64,000 nt of DNA from Hyphomicrobiales bacterium (GCA_930633495.1 CAKNFJ010000001.1:1-64000), one strand, 5' to 3'. Positions 37,648 to 47,412 are shown, numbered from the stretch's first letter. Translations and numbers: made by a program. Notes: generated by a model from the sequence alone, not told the origin.

Positions 37648-39498
37648 ATGGTTTTTCGCAAATTGCCCTTCACGGCGAGCCGCCGCAGGGTCAACATGAT
37701 GCTCGCCTTGAGCCCGTTCGCCATGCTGGCGCGCGGAGGTTCCGCTGCGGCTGATTCGGCCCCGGCGCAGCACGCCATCGCGATGCACGGCCTGCCGGCG
37801 CTGCCGCCCGGATTCGCCCATCTGCCCTATGCCGACCCCAAGGCCCCGCGCGGCGGCCGGATCGTCTTCGGCATCCAGGGCACCTTCGACAGCCTCAACC
37901 CGCTGGTGGTTCTCGGCGTCGCGCCCGACGCCGTGCCGAAATATGTGCAGCAGAGCCTGCTCTTCCGCTCGGCCGACGAGCCTTTCACCGCTTATGGCCT
38001 GCTGGCCTCGCGCGTCGAGCTGAATGCCGACCGCACGAAGCTCGCCTTCGACATCGACCCGCGCGCGACCTTCGCCGACGGCAAGCCGGTCACCGCCGAG
38101 GACGTGCTCTTCACGGTCGAGATGCTGAGGACGAAGGGCAAGCCCTTCCACCGCTCAAGTCTCGTGCGCATCAGCAAAGCGTCGGCACCTTCACCGAAGC
38201 AGGTGGAGTTCGAGCTTGGCGACGGCTCCAATCGCGAACTGCCACTAGTGATCGGCGCATTGCCGATCTTCGCGAAGCACGCGACCAATGCCGAGACCTT
38301 CGGCGAAACCAGTTTCAAGCCGGCGCTCGGCTCCGGCCCCTATGCGGTCAGCGAGGTTCGTCCGGGCGAAGCGCTGACGCTGAAGCGGCGGAAGGATTTC
38401 TGGGCCGAGGACCACCCGTTGACCCGTGGCCTCTTCAACGCCGACGAGATCCGCTACGATTTCTACCGGGACTCCAACGCGCTGTTCGAAGCCTTCAAGG
38501 CCGGTCTCTACGATGTCCGGCTGGAGGGCGATCCGACGCGCTGGATGACCGGCTACGACATCCCGGCCGTGCATGACGGACGGATCATCCGCCAGACCCT
38601 GCATTTCAATACACCCAAAGGCATGACCGGCCTCGTCTTCAACACGCGGCGCCCGGTGTTCTCCGACGTCCGGGTGCGCGAGGCGCTCGGCCTGCTGTTC
38701 GACTTCGAATGGGTGAACCGCAACCTGTTCCACGGCGTCTATCGCCGCGCCGGCAGCTTCTTTTCCGATTCGGAACTCTCCGCTCTCGGCGTGCCCGCGG
38801 ATGGACGCGAGAAGACCCTGCTGGCCGCGTTTCCGGGTGCGGTGCGCGAGGACATCCTCTCCGGCGCGTGGAAGCCTTCGGAAACGGACGGCTCCGGCCG
38901 CGACCGCGAGCAGGCCCGCAGGGCGCTCGAACTGCTCAAGGCCGCCGGCTACACGCTGCAGGACGGCGTGCTGCGCAACGGCAAGGCTGAGCCCTTCACC
39001 TTCGAGATCACCGTCACCAGCCGCCCGCAGGAGCGGCTGGCGCTGAACTACGCGCAGTCGCTCGGCCGCCTCGGCATCGCCGCCAATGTCCGGCTGATCG
39101 ACGACGTGCAGTACTGGCGGCGTCTCTCCGCCTTCGATTTCGACATGATCCAATGGACCTGGCCGGCCTCCGCCTCGCCGGGCAACGAGCAGATCGGACG
39201 CTGGGGCTCCGCGAATGCCGAGCGCAAGGGTTCACTCAACTATGCGGGAGTGCGCTCGCCTGCCGTCGATGCGGTACTGCAGGCCCTGCTCAGCGCCCGC
39301 GAGCGCGAGGATTTCGTCGCCGCGGTGCGGGCGCTCGACCGGCTGCTGCTCTCCGGCTTCTATGTCGTGCCGCTCTATTATCTGCCGGACACATGGCTTG
39401 CCCATGCCCGCGACGTGGTGATGGCGGGGCGCCAGCCGGCCTATTTCCTTTCCAACGAAACGCTCGCGCGCCTTCCGGCGGCTGCGCCGGCGAATTGA
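37648..39498 (+). CDS. Extracellular solute-binding protein family 5 (YejA-like)
   Basis: A periplasmic binding protein of about 616 aa for peptides or microcin-like compounds. A short signal region (SRRRVNMMLALSPFAMLARG, with an RR pair that might be Tat-type) precedes the SBP_bac_5 fold. AMHGLPALPPGFAHLPYADP and FDSLNPLVVLG are hallmarks of the YejA subgroup. No permease or ATPase genes lie next to it, so it may serve a transporter encoded elsewhere. The ATG at 37648 is chosen; one at 37615 also fits. Confidence 0.87.
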   Translation: MVFRKLPFTASRRRVNMMLALSPFAMLARGGSAAADSAPAQHAIAMHGLPALPPGFAHLPYADPKAPRGGRIVFGIQGTFDSLNPLVVLGVAPDAVPKYVQQSLLFRSADEPFTAYGLLASRVELNADRTKLAFDIDPRATFADGKPVTAEDVLFTVEMLRTKGKPFHRSSLVRISKASAPSPKQVEFELGDGSNRELPLVIGALPIFAKHATNAETFGETSFKPALGSGPYAVSEVRPGEALTLKRRKDFWAEDHPLTRGLFNADEIRYDFYRDSNALFEAFKAGLYDVRLEGDPTRWMTGYDIPAVHDGRIIRQTLHFNTPKGMTGLVFNTRRPVFSDVRVREALGLLFDFEWVNRNLFHGVYRRAGSFFSDSELSALGVPADGREKTLLAAFPGAVREDILSGAWKPSETDGSGRDREQARRALELLKAAGYTLQDGVLRNGKAEPFTFEITVTSRPQERLALNYAQSLGRLGIAANVRLIDDVQYWRRLSAFDFDMIQWTWPASASPGNEQIGRWGSANAERKGSLNYAGVRSPAVDAVLQALLSAREREDFVAAVRALDRLLLSGFYVVPLYYLPDTWLAHARDVVMAGRQPAYFLSNETLARLPAAAPAN

Positions 39499-39508
39499 AG
39501 GGCCGTCG

Positions 39509-40540
39509 ATGCGGGCAGAACAGGACGAGGCTTCCGCGCTGCTCGACGGGCTCGACCTCGATACGCTGCTCAAGGCGCTCACCCGGGGGCGCGGCTATGA
39601 GGCGGCCCTGCGCGATCCCCCGGGGCGACGCGGTTGGAGCGATGTCGCCCCGGCCTCGATCAACTTCCTGCAGCTCGACCAGCGCGTCGATCAGCTGGCG
39701 CGGCTGCTGACCGTCAACAAGGGGCAACCCGGAGCGAGCGTCGCGATCCTGGCACCGCTGGGGCCCGAGGCGATCGTCTCGACGCTGGCCTGCCTGCGCG
39801 CCGGCCTTTCGCCGCTGATGCTGCCGCTGCACGGCAACGAGCTGGAACTGCTCCGCCTGATCGAAGCCGCCGGCGCGGTCATGGCGCTCGGCGTCAGCCG
39901 GGTCGGGCCGACGCGACCGTTGCTGACGCTGCGCAATCTGGCGATGCGTGCCTTCAGCACCCGCTTCGTCGGCGGTTTCGGCCCCGATGTGCCCGACGGC
40001 GTGGCACCGCTCGACGCATTGCTGGCCAATGCCAGCCTGCACCCCCTCCCCGGACCGGTCGAGCGGCCGCAGTTGCAGGTGGTGGATGCCGTCTCGCTCG
40101 CGGGCCCGCAGCGGATATCCGAGCGGGATCTCCTCGGCCGGGCGCTCGACATCTCGCGGGCGCTCAAGCCGATGAGCTCGTCGCGGATCGTGTCCACCCT
40201 CGTTGGCGGCGATCTCGCCGCGCTCGCCAGCGGGCCGGGCATGGCCATGCTGACGGGAGTCGAGCTGCTGCCGCTTGGCCTGTTCAATCTCGGGGACCTG
40301 CAGGCCTGCCTGGAGGGCGGGCGCAACGTGCATCTCGTCCTGCCGGGCAGCATGGAGCCGGCGCTGGCGCATTCGCGGCTGGCGGGCCATCCGGCGCTGG
40401 CCAGCCTCGTCTTCGTGCAGCGGGCCGGCGGCGAACATCCCTATCCGGCCATCGATCGCCCCGATCTCGCCATCGTCGACATAGCGGTGCATAGTGCTGC
40501 CGATATCACCGTGACCCTGCGTCAGGCGGCCACCGGCTGA
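39509..40540 (+). CDS. Degenerate AMP-binding (ANL) domain-like protein
   Basis: A 343-aa protein. The N-terminal half resembles the first Rossmann-like subdomain of acyl-CoA synthetases: SINFLQLDQRVDQLARLL, GASVAILAPLGPEAIVSTLACLRAGLSPLMLP, and VVDAV. Where the ATP-binding loop (S/T-SGTTG-PK) should be there is PMSSSRIVSTLVGG, and the GYG(M/L)TE and C-terminal lysine domain are absent. It is therefore unlikely to adenylate. It lies 10 bases downstream of the YejA-like gene, so is probably co-transcribed. Possibly a structural or regulatory relic. Confidence 0.6.
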   Translation: MRAEQDEASALLDGLDLDTLLKALTRGRGYEAALRDPPGRRGWSDVAPASINFLQLDQRVDQLARLLTVNKGQPGASVAILAPLGPEAIVSTLACLRAGLSPLMLPLHGNELELLRLIEAAGAVMALGVSRVGPTRPLLTLRNLAMRAFSTRFVGGFGPDVPDGVAPLDALLANASLHPLPGPVERPQLQVVDAVSLAGPQRISERDLLGRALDISRALKPMSSSRIVSTLVGGDLAALASGPGMAMLTGVELLPLGLFNLGDLQACLEGGRNVHLVLPGSMEPALAHSRLAGHPALASLVFVQRAGGEHPYPAIDRPDLAIVDIAVHSAADITVTLRQAATG

Positions 40541-40585
40541 ACGGCGCGAGGGCGATGATCGGGCGCATTCCACGGAGTGTTGACC

Positions 40586-40885
40586 ATGCTTGCCGTCGGT
40601 CTTGTCCTGCTTTCCCTCTCCGCCAGCCCGGCGCTTCCCGTGGCCGACACGGTGCCGCGCTTCGACATCGCCGCCACCTGCGGCAGCGCCGACAAATCGG
40701 CCACCGGCATCGGCCGACCGGTGCAGGCCTGCCGCGATGACGAGGAAAAGGCCCGTACCGCGCTGGAAATGCGCTGGTCGGAGTATCCGGCCCGTGCCAG
40801 GACGACCTGCACCGAGGGCGCGAGCCTCGGCGGGCCGCCGAGCTATGTCCAGCTCATCACCTGCCTCGAAATGACGAAGCAGTGA
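40586..40885 (+). CDS. Small secreted Cys-containing protein, unknown
   Basis: A 99-aa protein with ATG at 40586 and GGAG 8 bases upstream. A signal peptide (LAVGLVLLSLSASPALPVA) precedes a mature domain with four Cys (ATCGS, QACRD, TTCTE, ITCLE), probably two disulfides. The spacing and DDEEKARTALE segment suggest a small helical periplasmic protein common in Hyphomicrobiales. Function unknown. Followed at once by the YARHG-domain gene. Confidence 0.65.
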   Translation: MLAVGLVLLSLSASPALPVADTVPRFDIAATCGSADKSATGIGRPVQACRDDEEKARTALEMRWSEYPARARTTCTEGASLGGPPSYVQLITCLEMTKQ

Positions 40886-40971
40886 CACCCGGCCTCGCGA
40901 TGTCCGGCGCGACGGCGCCGGGCAGCAGGCGGTTTCCCCAGATCGGGCGGATGCCGGACCAGCCGCCATTC

Positions 40972-41283
40972 ATGCCTCGCCACTTGCCGGAGACCGCCAC
41001 CTTGCGCAGCCTTTGCCGTCCGCTTTTCGTTGTCCTGCTGCTCTCGGCCATGCCGGCGGCCCCTGTCCTCGCCAATCCCGAGAGCTGCGCGAATCTCTGG
41101 ACGGCCCGGAACGAGATCTACAAGGCGCAGGGCTACTGCTTTCGCACGCAGCGCGCGATCGCGGCTTTCGGCAATGCCGGCTGCCAATACGACAACATCG
41201 AGGACGTTCCTCTTTCGGCCAATGACCGCCGCGTGATCGCCGACATCGTCCGGCAGGAACGGGCGCTGCGCTGTCCGCGCTGA
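40972..41283 (+). CDS. YARHG-domain secreted protein
   Basis: A protein of about 103 aa. A signal peptide (PLFVVLLLSAMPAAPVLA) precedes a small extracellular domain: CANLWTARNEIYKAQGYCF, GCQYDNIEDVPLSANDRRVI and a final RC. It resembles the YARHG domain, named for its usual motif and found in secreted or peptidase-linked proteins. The Cys residues probably pair. Starts at 40951 or 40882 are also possible, but the signal peptide fits best from 40972. Confidence 0.65.
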   Translation: MPRHLPETATLRSLCRPLFVVLLLSAMPAAPVLANPESCANLWTARNEIYKAQGYCFRTQRAIAAFGNAGCQYDNIEDVPLSANDRRVIADIVRQERALRCPR

Positions 41284-41409
41284 CCCGACATCACCCACGG
41301 CGATTGCCTGTGGAAGGCAGGGCTGCCCTGCGCCCAGCGGGGGCGCGACCATGCTAGAAGCGCCGGCCGCGCCTGTGCGCGGCCTCTTTCAAGGCGATTC
41401 ACGACCCGC

Positions 41410-42921
41410 ATGACGACCGCAATCGAGATGGGAACGACAAGGACCGGCGAGCCCGGTCTGATCGATCTCGCCGAGTTGCTGGCGACACGCCTGCTCGTGC
41501 AGGGCAATTCCGGCTCCGGCAAGTCGCATCTGTTGCGCCGCCTGCTGGAGCAGAGCGCCCCGCTCGTGCAGCAGGCCATCATCGATCCGGAGGGGGACTT
41601 CGTCTCGCTCGCCGACCAGTTCGGCCATGTCGTGGTCGATGCCGAATGCGGCGAGGCCGAGTTGCAGCGCGTCGCGCTGCGCGTGCGCCAGCATCGCGTC
41701 TCGGTCGTGCTCAACCTCGAAAACCTCGAAGCCGACGAGCAGTTGCGCGCCACCGCCGCCTTCCTCGGCGGTCTCTTCGATGTCGACCGCTCGCTCTGGT
41801 TCCCGATGCTGATCGTGGTCGACGAGGCCCAGCTCTTCGCGCCCGTGATGGCGGGCGAAGCCTCGGACGAGGCGCGCCGGCTCTCGCTCGGCGCCATGAC
41901 CAACCTGATGTGCCGCGGCCGCAAGCGCGGGCTCGCCGGCGTCATCGCGACGCAGCGCCTCGCCAAGCTCGCCAAGAACGTCGCGGCGGAAGCCTCCAAC
42001 TTCCTGATGGGCCGCACCTTCCTCGACATCGACATGCAGCGCGCCGCCGACCTGCTCGGCATGGATCGGCGTCAGGCCGAGATGTTCCGCGACCTCGAAC
42101 GCGGCCAGTTCGTCGCGCTGGGGCCTGCCCTGTCGAAGCGGCCGCTGCCGATCCGGATCGGCGCGGTCTCCTCGGTCGATCGCGGCGGCGCGCCGGGATT
42201 GATGCCGCTGCCGGAACAGGCACCGGAAGAGGCCGGCAAGCTGATCTTCACGCCCGGCGAGGACGAGCCTTTGCCGATGGCCCGCCCGGTGCGCCCGGCA
42301 CCGCGCCCTCGCCCCGATCCGACCGAGGTTCTGCGCCGGATCGAGACCTATCGCCCTGCCCAGCAACCCGAGCCGGAACCCGAGATCGAGCTGGAGCCGG
42401 CCGAGCGCGAGGCGATCATGGTCGAGATCCTGCGCGAATTGATGGGTGATCCCGAGGCCCGCTCACGGCAGGTCGCCGTGCTCTATCAGGATTTCACCGT
42501 GCGCTGCCGGATGCGCCGGCTCGGCCGCACGAATCTGAGCCTGGAGGAGTTCCGCCGCAGGCTCGCCGTGGCGCGGGCCGGCGTCAGCGACAGCATCGCG
42601 ACAAGCGAGGGCTGGCGGACAGCCGTCGAGGCTTCCGGCACGCTGCCCGAAGACCTTCAGGGGCTCTTCCTCTACATCGCCCGCACGGCCATCGAGGGCC
42701 GCCCCTGCCCCAGCGATGCCGAATTGGCAGAAGTCTATGGCAGTGCTTCGCCGAGCCGGGCGCGGCGCGTGCTCACTTATATCGAGGAGCGCGGGCTGAT
42801 CGTCTGCCATGTCGATTTCCGCGGCCAACGCACGCTGGCTCTGCCGACGCTCGGCGTCGAGACCGCACCGGGGCTGGCGCAGCCGCGGGCAGCGGGGATG
42901 CCGCGCAGCGCGCGGGGATAA
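41410..42921 (+). CDS. HerA-like ATP-binding protein (DUF87 ATPase)
   Basis: A 503-aa FtsK/HerA-superfamily ATPase. Walker A is GNSGSGKSH (about 35-43), Walker B LIVVDEAQLF (about 136-145), and an arginine-rich GRKRGLAGVIATQRLAKL segment follows (about 175-192). It has a Pro-rich linker (about 285-340) and a winged-helix-like C-terminal region (AELAEVYGSASPSRARRVLTYIEERGL). No nurA nuclease is adjacent, so it is not the classic HerA-NurA end-resection pair. Predicted DNA translocase or helicase; partner unknown. Confidence 0.82.
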   Translation: MTTAIEMGTTRTGEPGLIDLAELLATRLLVQGNSGSGKSHLLRRLLEQSAPLVQQAIIDPEGDFVSLADQFGHVVVDAECGEAELQRVALRVRQHRVSVVLNLENLEADEQLRATAAFLGGLFDVDRSLWFPMLIVVDEAQLFAPVMAGEASDEARRLSLGAMTNLMCRGRKRGLAGVIATQRLAKLAKNVAAEASNFLMGRTFLDIDMQRAADLLGMDRRQAEMFRDLERGQFVALGPALSKRPLPIRIGAVSSVDRGGAPGLMPLPEQAPEEAGKLIFTPGEDEPLPMARPVRPAPRPRPDPTEVLRRIETYRPAQQPEPEPEIELEPAEREAIMVEILRELMGDPEARSRQVAVLYQDFTVRCRMRRLGRTNLSLEEFRRRLAVARAGVSDSIATSEGWRTAVEASGTLPEDLQGLFLYIARTAIEGRPCPSDAELAEVYGSASPSRARRVLTYIEERGLIVCHVDFRGQRTLALPTLGVETAPGLAQPRAAGMPRSARG

Positions 42922-42960
42922 GCATTCCGAAACGCTGAGCCTGTAGGCGATGCCCTGCCC

Positions 42961-43051
42961 GTCATGGTCGGGCTTGTCCCGACCATCCACGTCTTCGCTG
43001 GTCGAAAGTTGTGGTCAAGACGTGGATGCTCACCACAAGGGCGAGCATGAC
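42961..43051. repeat. Palindromic intergenic repeat (GTCATGGTCGGGCTTG type)
   Basis: The arms GTCATGGTCGGGCTTGT...CATCCACGTCTT and AAGACGTGGATGCTCAC...CGAGCATGAC are imperfect reverse complements around a short centre. This repeat type is abundant between genes in this order, from general knowledge. It fills most of the 285-base gap before trpG. Confidence 0.75.
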
Positions 43052-43206
43052 GCATCTGGAACCGCGTATAGGTTCCGGGTTCCGCTCTTCGGGCCGCTTC
43101 GAAAGGACGGCAACGGTTCCAGCGTCTCCCTCATACAGCCCGCTCGAAACTTGACCTCCCAGCCCCCGAGCGTGCATGACCTGTGGCCATCTTCACAGGT
43201 CCGGCC

Positions 43207-43824
43207 ATGCGCGTTCTGTTGATCGACAACTACGACAGCTTCACCTGGAACCTGGTCCACCTCATCGGCGGGCTGGGCGCCGAGGTCGATGTCTGGCGCA
43301 ACGACGCGCTCACGGTCGAAGAGGCGCTGGGTGGCGAGCATGACGCGATCGTGCTCTCGCCCGGCCCCTGCACGCCCAACGAGGCCGGAATCTGCCTGGA
43401 TGTGGTCCGGCAGGGCGCTGCCGCCAAGCCGATCTTCGGCGTCTGTCTCGGCCTGCAGGCGATGGGACAGGCTTTCGGCGGCGAGGTCGTGCGGGCGCCC
43501 ATCCCGATGCACGGCAAGGTCTCGCCGATCCGTCACAAGGCACGCGGCCTGTTCCGCGGCATCAACGGGCCGCTGCAGGCGACGCGCTACCACTCCCTCG
43601 TGGTCGACCGCGAGTCCTGCCCCACCGTCTTCGACATCGAGGCCGAGACCGATGACGGCCTGATCATGGCGCTCTCGCATCGCGAGCTGCCGGTGCATGG
43701 CGTCCAGTTCCATCCGGAGAGCATCGCCTCCGAGCATGGCGCGACGATCCTGCGGAATTTCCTCGATCTCGCGGAGCGATGGCAGAGCGAACGCGAAGCC
43801 TCCGCCCTGACCCCTTCAGCCTGA
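43207..43824 (+). CDS. trpG: Anthranilate synthase component II (glutamine amidotransferase)
   Basis: A 205-aa class I glutamine amidotransferase that supplies ammonia to TrpE. It has the N-terminal MRVLLIDNYDSFTWNLV, the oxyanion motif LSPGPCTPNEAG, the nucleophile Cys in GVCLGLQAMGQ (about 80), and the His-Glu of VQFHPESIASEHG. The start at 43207 gives the canonical N-terminus. First gene of trpGDC, 15 bases before trpD. The match to p-aminobenzoate synthase PabA is close, but the operon context favours TrpG. Confidence 0.95.
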   Translation: MRVLLIDNYDSFTWNLVHLIGGLGAEVDVWRNDALTVEEALGGEHDAIVLSPGPCTPNEAGICLDVVRQGAAAKPIFGVCLGLQAMGQAFGGEVVRAPIPMHGKVSPIRHKARGLFRGINGPLQATRYHSLVVDRESCPTVFDIEAETDDGLIMALSHRELPVHGVQFHPESIASEHGATILRNFLDLAERWQSEREASALTPSA

Positions 43825-43839
43825 TTCCGCAGAGTTCCC

Positions 43840-44853
43840 ATGGACGATTTCAAACCCTTCATCGCCAAGGTCGCGACCGGCGCGACGCTCTCCCGCGAGG
43901 AAGCGCGCGACGCCTTCGACACCATCCTTTCGGGCGAAGTGACGAACGCACAATCAGCCGCCTTCCTGATGGCGCTGCGCGTGCGCGGCGAGACGATCGA
44001 CGAGATCGCCGGCGCCGTCGGCGCCATGCGCGGCAAGATGCTGCCGGTCAAGGCGCCGGCAGATGCGATCGACATCGTCGGCACCGGCGGCGATTCCTCG
44101 GGCTCCTACAATGTATCGACGCTGGCCTCGATCATCACCGCGGCCTGCGGCGTACCGGTCGCCAAGCACGGCAACCGTGCGGCCTCCTCGCGTTCCGGCG
44201 CGGCCGACGTGCTGACGGCGCTCGGCGTCAAGGTCGGCCTCGATCCGGCCGGCACGGAGCGCTGCATCGCCGAGGCCGGCGTCGGCTTCATGTTCGCGCC
44301 GACGCATCACGCCTCGATGCGCCATGTCGCTCCGGTGCGCACCGAGCTCGGCACGCGCACGATCTTCAACCTGCTCGGCCCGCTCTCGAACCCGGCCGGC
44401 GCGAAGCGCCAATTGATCGGCGCCTTTTCCGAGACCTGGCTGGAGCCGATGGTCAAGGTGCTGGCCTCGCTCGGCTCGACCCGCGTCTGGGCCGTCCACG
44501 GCTCAGACGGGCTCGACGAGATCACGACGACAGGCCCGACCCGCGTCGTCTCGCTGGAGAACGGCAAGATCGAGAGCTTCTCGATCAGCCCGGCCGATGT
44601 CGGCCTTGCGCCGGCAAAGCCCGAGGTCCTGCGCGGCGGTACGCCGGAAGAGAACGCGGCGGCGCTTAATGCCGTGCTCGCTGGCGAGAAGACCGGCTTC
44701 CGCGACATCGCCGCTTTCAACGCGGCTGCGGCGCTGCTCGTCGCCGGCAAGGCCCGGGATCTGAAGGACGGCTTCACCCAGGCGACGGCAGCGCTCGATT
44801 CCGGCAAGGCCAAGGCCACGCTCGCGGCGCTCGTCAAAGCCTCGAACGCGTGA
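43840..44853 (+). CDS. trpD: Anthranilate phosphoribosyltransferase
   Basis: A 337-aa enzyme that joins anthranilate and PRPP in tryptophan synthesis. The PRPP-binding loop is [14 protein letters not shown] (about 80-93). Anthranilate-site residues lie in [17 protein letters not shown], and the dual-metal segment is visible near [10 protein letters not shown]. TrpD here is not fused to TrpG. It is co-transcribed with trpG and trpC. Confidence 0.97.
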   Translation: MDDFKPFIAKVATGATLSREEARDAFDTILSGEVTNAQSAAFLMALRVRGETIDEIAGAVGAMRGKMLPVKAPADAIDIVGTGGDSSGSYNVSTLASIITAACGVPVAKHGNRAASSRSGAADVLTALGVKVGLDPAGTERCIAEAGVGFMFAPTHHASMRHVAPVRTELGTRTIFNLLGPLSNPAGAKRQLIGAFSETWLEPMVKVLASLGSTRVWAVHGSDGLDEITTTGPTRVVSLENGKIESFSISPADVGLAPAKPEVLRGGTPEENAAALNAVLAGEKTGFRDIAAFNAAAALLVAGKARDLKDGFTQATAALDSGKAKATLAALVKASNA

Positions 44854-44860
44854 GGCCCGC

Positions 44861-45673
44861 ATGACCGACATCCTCGCCAGGATCGAGACCTACAAGCGTC
44901 AGGAGATCGCGGCCGCCAAAGCCGCGGTCCCGCAGACCGAGATCGAGCGGCGCGCCCGCGCCGCGGCCAGGCCGCGTGGCTTTGCCGACGCGCTTGCGGC
45001 CAAGCTCGCCAATGGCAAGCCGGCGCTCATCGCCGAAATCAAGAAGGCGAGCCCCTCCAAGGGCCTGATCCGCGCCGATTTCGATCCGCCTGCCCTTGCC
45101 CGCGCCTATGCGGCCGGTGGCGCGGCCTGCCTCTCGGTGCTGACCGACGCGCCCTCATTCCAGGGCCAGCCCGAATTCCTGACGCAGGCGCGCGAGGCTT
45201 CGGGCCTGCCGGCGCTGCGCAAGGATTTCCTCTACGAGCCCTATCAGGTCTACGAGGCGCGCAGCTGGGGCGCCGACTGCATCCTGATCATCATGGCCGG
45301 CGTCGACGACGACACCGCAAAGGCGCTGAACGAGACCGCGCGCGAACTCGGCATGGACGTGCTCGTCGAGGTCCATGACGATGCCGAGCTCGACCGGGCG
45401 CTCAAGCTCGAAAGCCGGCTGCTGGGCATCAATAACCGCGACCTGCGCAGCTTCCATGTCGATCTCGCCGTGACCGAGCGGCTGGCGCCGCGCGTCCCGG
45501 CCGACCGCATCGTCGTCGGCGAGAGCGGCATCTTCGCCCATGCCGATATCGCCCGCCTCAACAAGGCCGGGGTTCACAGCTTCCTCGTCGGCGAGAGCCT
45601 GATGCGGCAGGCGGACGTCACCGCCGCGACGCGGACCCTGCTGACAGGCACGGCGCAAGAGAACGCGGCGTGA
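44861..45673 (+). CDS. trpC: Indole-3-glycerol phosphate synthase
   Basis: A 270-aa TIM-barrel enzyme that closes the indole ring. Catalytic and phosphate-binding motifs are [12 protein letters not shown] (about 58-69), [27 protein letters not shown] and VGESGIF. The spacing of 7 bases from trpD and the 4-base overlap with moaC (ATGA-like) tie it into one transcript. Confidence 0.97.
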   Translation: MTDILARIETYKRQEIAAAKAAVPQTEIERRARAAARPRGFADALAAKLANGKPALIAEIKKASPSKGLIRADFDPPALARAYAAGGAACLSVLTDAPSFQGQPEFLTQAREASGLPALRKDFLYEPYQVYEARSWGADCILIIMAGVDDDTAKALNETARELGMDVLVEVHDDAELDRALKLESRLLGINNRDLRSFHVDLAVTERLAPRVPADRIVVGESGIFAHADIARLNKAGVHSFLVGESLMRQADVTAATRTLLTGTAQENAA

Positions 45674-46152
45674 GCCGGCTCAGCCATCTCGACTCGCAAG
45701 GCGCCGCGCATATGGTCGATGTCGGCGACAAGGCCGAGACGACCCGCATCGCGGTCGCCGAGGGCCAGGTCGTCATGGCGCCGGAGACGATCGCGATCGT
45801 GCGCGACGGCAATGCCAAGAAGGGCGACGTGCTCGGCACCGCGCGCCTCGCCGGCATCATGGCCGCCAAGCGCACGCATGAGCTGATCCCGCTCTGCCAC
45901 CCGCTGCTGCTCAGCAAGATCGGCGTCGATCTCACGATCGACGAGGCCCTGCCCGGCGTGCGCGTGCGCGCCGAGGTCAAGATGAAGGGCCAGACCGGCG
46001 TCGAGATGGAGGCGCTGACTGCCGTCTCCGTCGCCTGCCTCACGGTCTACGACATGGTCAAGGCCGTCGACCGAGCGATGCGGATCGAGAATATCCGCCT
46101 GCTGCATAAATCCGGCGGCCAATCCGGCGATTACGACGCGAAAGCTACCTGA
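45670..46152 (+). CDS. moaC: Cyclic pyranopterin monophosphate synthase
   Basis: A 160-aa molybdenum-cofactor enzyme that converts 3',8-cH2GTP to cPMP. Signature segments are [24 protein letters not shown] (about 55-78), [22 protein letters not shown] and the final KSGG. The start is GTG at 45670, overlapping the trpC stop by 4 bases. Its stop overlaps the moeA start. Confidence 0.97.
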   Translation: MSRLSHLDSQGAAHMVDVGDKAETTRIAVAEGQVVMAPETIAIVRDGNAKKGDVLGTARLAGIMAAKRTHELIPLCHPLLLSKIGVDLTIDEALPGVRVRAEVKMKGQTGVEMEALTAVSVACLTVYDMVKAVDRAMRIENIRLLHKSGGQSGDYDAKAT

Positions 46153-47363
46153 TGGCTCTTACTCCGGTCCCCGTCGCGCGCAAGGCGCTGCTCGACAGCA
46201 TTCCGGGGCCGACCGGGGCGGAAACCCTGCCGCTCGCGCAATGCGCCTGGCGGGTGCTCGCAGCGGACCTGAAAGCCCTCAGGACGCAACCGCCCTTCGC
46301 CAATTCCGCCATGGACGGCTATGCCGTGCGCGGCGACGACATGGCGGAAGGCGTTTCGCTTGCCGTGATCGGCGAATCCGCCGCCGGCCGGGCCTTCGAT
46401 GGATCGGTCGGGCCGGGACAGGCGGTGCGGATCTTCACGGGCGCGCCGATGCCTGATGGAGCCGACACCGTCCTGATGCAGGAGGACGCCGACGGCGTCG
46501 ATAGTCCGACGATCCGTGTGCGGGTGCCACCGGCAAAGGGCAAGTTCCTGCGTGCGGCGGGACTGGATTTCCGCGAGGGCGACGCGCTGCTGCCGGCCGG
46601 ACGCGTGCTCGACAGCGCGGCGCTCGGCCTCGCCGCCGCGATGGGACACCCCGCGCTGCCGGTCCGGCGCAAGCCGCGCGTCGCGATCCTCGCCACCGGC
46701 GACGAGCTGGTGGCGCCGGGCGAGCCGGTCGGGCGCGACCAGATCGTCGCCTCGAACTCCTTCGCCCTTGCCGCATTGGTGGAGAAGGCCGGCGGCGCCG
46801 TCCTCGATCTCGGCATCGCCCGCGACGACCATGCGGATCTCGCCGCCAAGATCGGACAGGCACGGGCGGCCGAGGCCGACGTGCTGGTCACGCTGGGGGG
46901 CGCCTCCGTCGGCGCGCACGACCTCGTGCAGGAGGCGCTGACGCGCGCCGGCATGTCGCTCGGCTTCTGGAAGATCGCGATGCGGCCGGGCAAGCCGATG
47001 ATGACCGGCAGGCTCGGCCGGATGGTCGTGGTCGGGCTGCCCGGAAACCCGGTCTCCTCGATCGTCTGCGGCCATCTCTTCGTGCTGCCGCTGATCGAGG
47101 CGCTGCTCGGCATGGCCGATGCCGACCGCGACCGCAGCATTCCCGCGCTTCTCGGGCGCGACATGCCGGCCAATGACGAGCGCGAGGACTATCTGCGCTC
47201 CGAGCTCACGCTGACACCCGAAGGCTGGGTGGCGACGCCCTTCGACCGGCAGGATTCCTCGATGCTCGGCACGCTGGCGCGGGCACAGGCACTGACGATC
47301 CGGCCGGCCCATGCCGCCGCGGCGAAGAAGGGCGATCCCTGCCGGGTCCTGCCGCTAAGGTAG
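46152..47363 (+). CDS. moeA: Molybdopterin molybdenumtransferase
   Basis: A 403-aa enzyme that inserts molybdate into adenylylated molybdopterin. It shows the N-terminal FANSAMDGYAVRGDD, the MoCF-domain motifs ATGDELVAPGEP and TLGGASVGAHDLVQEAL, and MRPGKPMMTGRLG followed by GLPGNPVSS. The length is typical. It overlaps moaC by one base. Together with moaC it gives two late steps of the cofactor pathway. Confidence 0.96.
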   Translation: MALTPVPVARKALLDSIPGPTGAETLPLAQCAWRVLAADLKALRTQPPFANSAMDGYAVRGDDMAEGVSLAVIGESAAGRAFDGSVGPGQAVRIFTGAPMPDGADTVLMQEDADGVDSPTIRVRVPPAKGKFLRAAGLDFREGDALLPAGRVLDSAALGLAAAMGHPALPVRRKPRVAILATGDELVAPGEPVGRDQIVASNSFALAALVEKAGGAVLDLGIARDDHADLAAKIGQARAAEADVLVTLGGASVGAHDLVQEALTRAGMSLGFWKIAMRPGKPMMTGRLGRMVVVGLPGNPVSSIVCGHLFVLPLIEALLGMADADRDRSIPALLGRDMPANDEREDYLRSELTLTPEGWVATPFDRQDSSMLGTLARAQALTIRPAHAAAAKKGDPCRVLPLR

Positions 47364-47373
47364 CCCGCTTGCG

Positions 47374-47388
47374 GAACACAAGCAGAAC
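47374..47388. promoter_or_regulatory. LexA (SOS) box, perfect GTTC-N7-GTTC on the minus strand
   Basis: GAAC-N7-GAAC on the plus strand is the reverse complement of the alphaproteobacterial LexA site GTTC-N7-GTTC. It lies 57 bases upstream of the lexA start, which fits autoregulation. Confidence 0.8.
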
Positions 47389-47397
47389 GCGTATGGT

Positions 47398-47412
47398 GTT
47401 CGTGCTTTGTTT
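47398..47412 (+). promoter_or_regulatory. Second LexA box, one mismatch (GTTC-N7-GTTT)
   Basis: It lies 10 bases after the first box in the opposite orientation, 33 bases upstream of lexA. Two sites are consistent with tight self-repression. Confidence 0.55.

Noticed and set aside
39290..40969. Minus-strand open frame of 559 codons
   Set aside because: It runs across the YejA-like gene, the adenylation relic and the small secreted gene, with no domain pattern.
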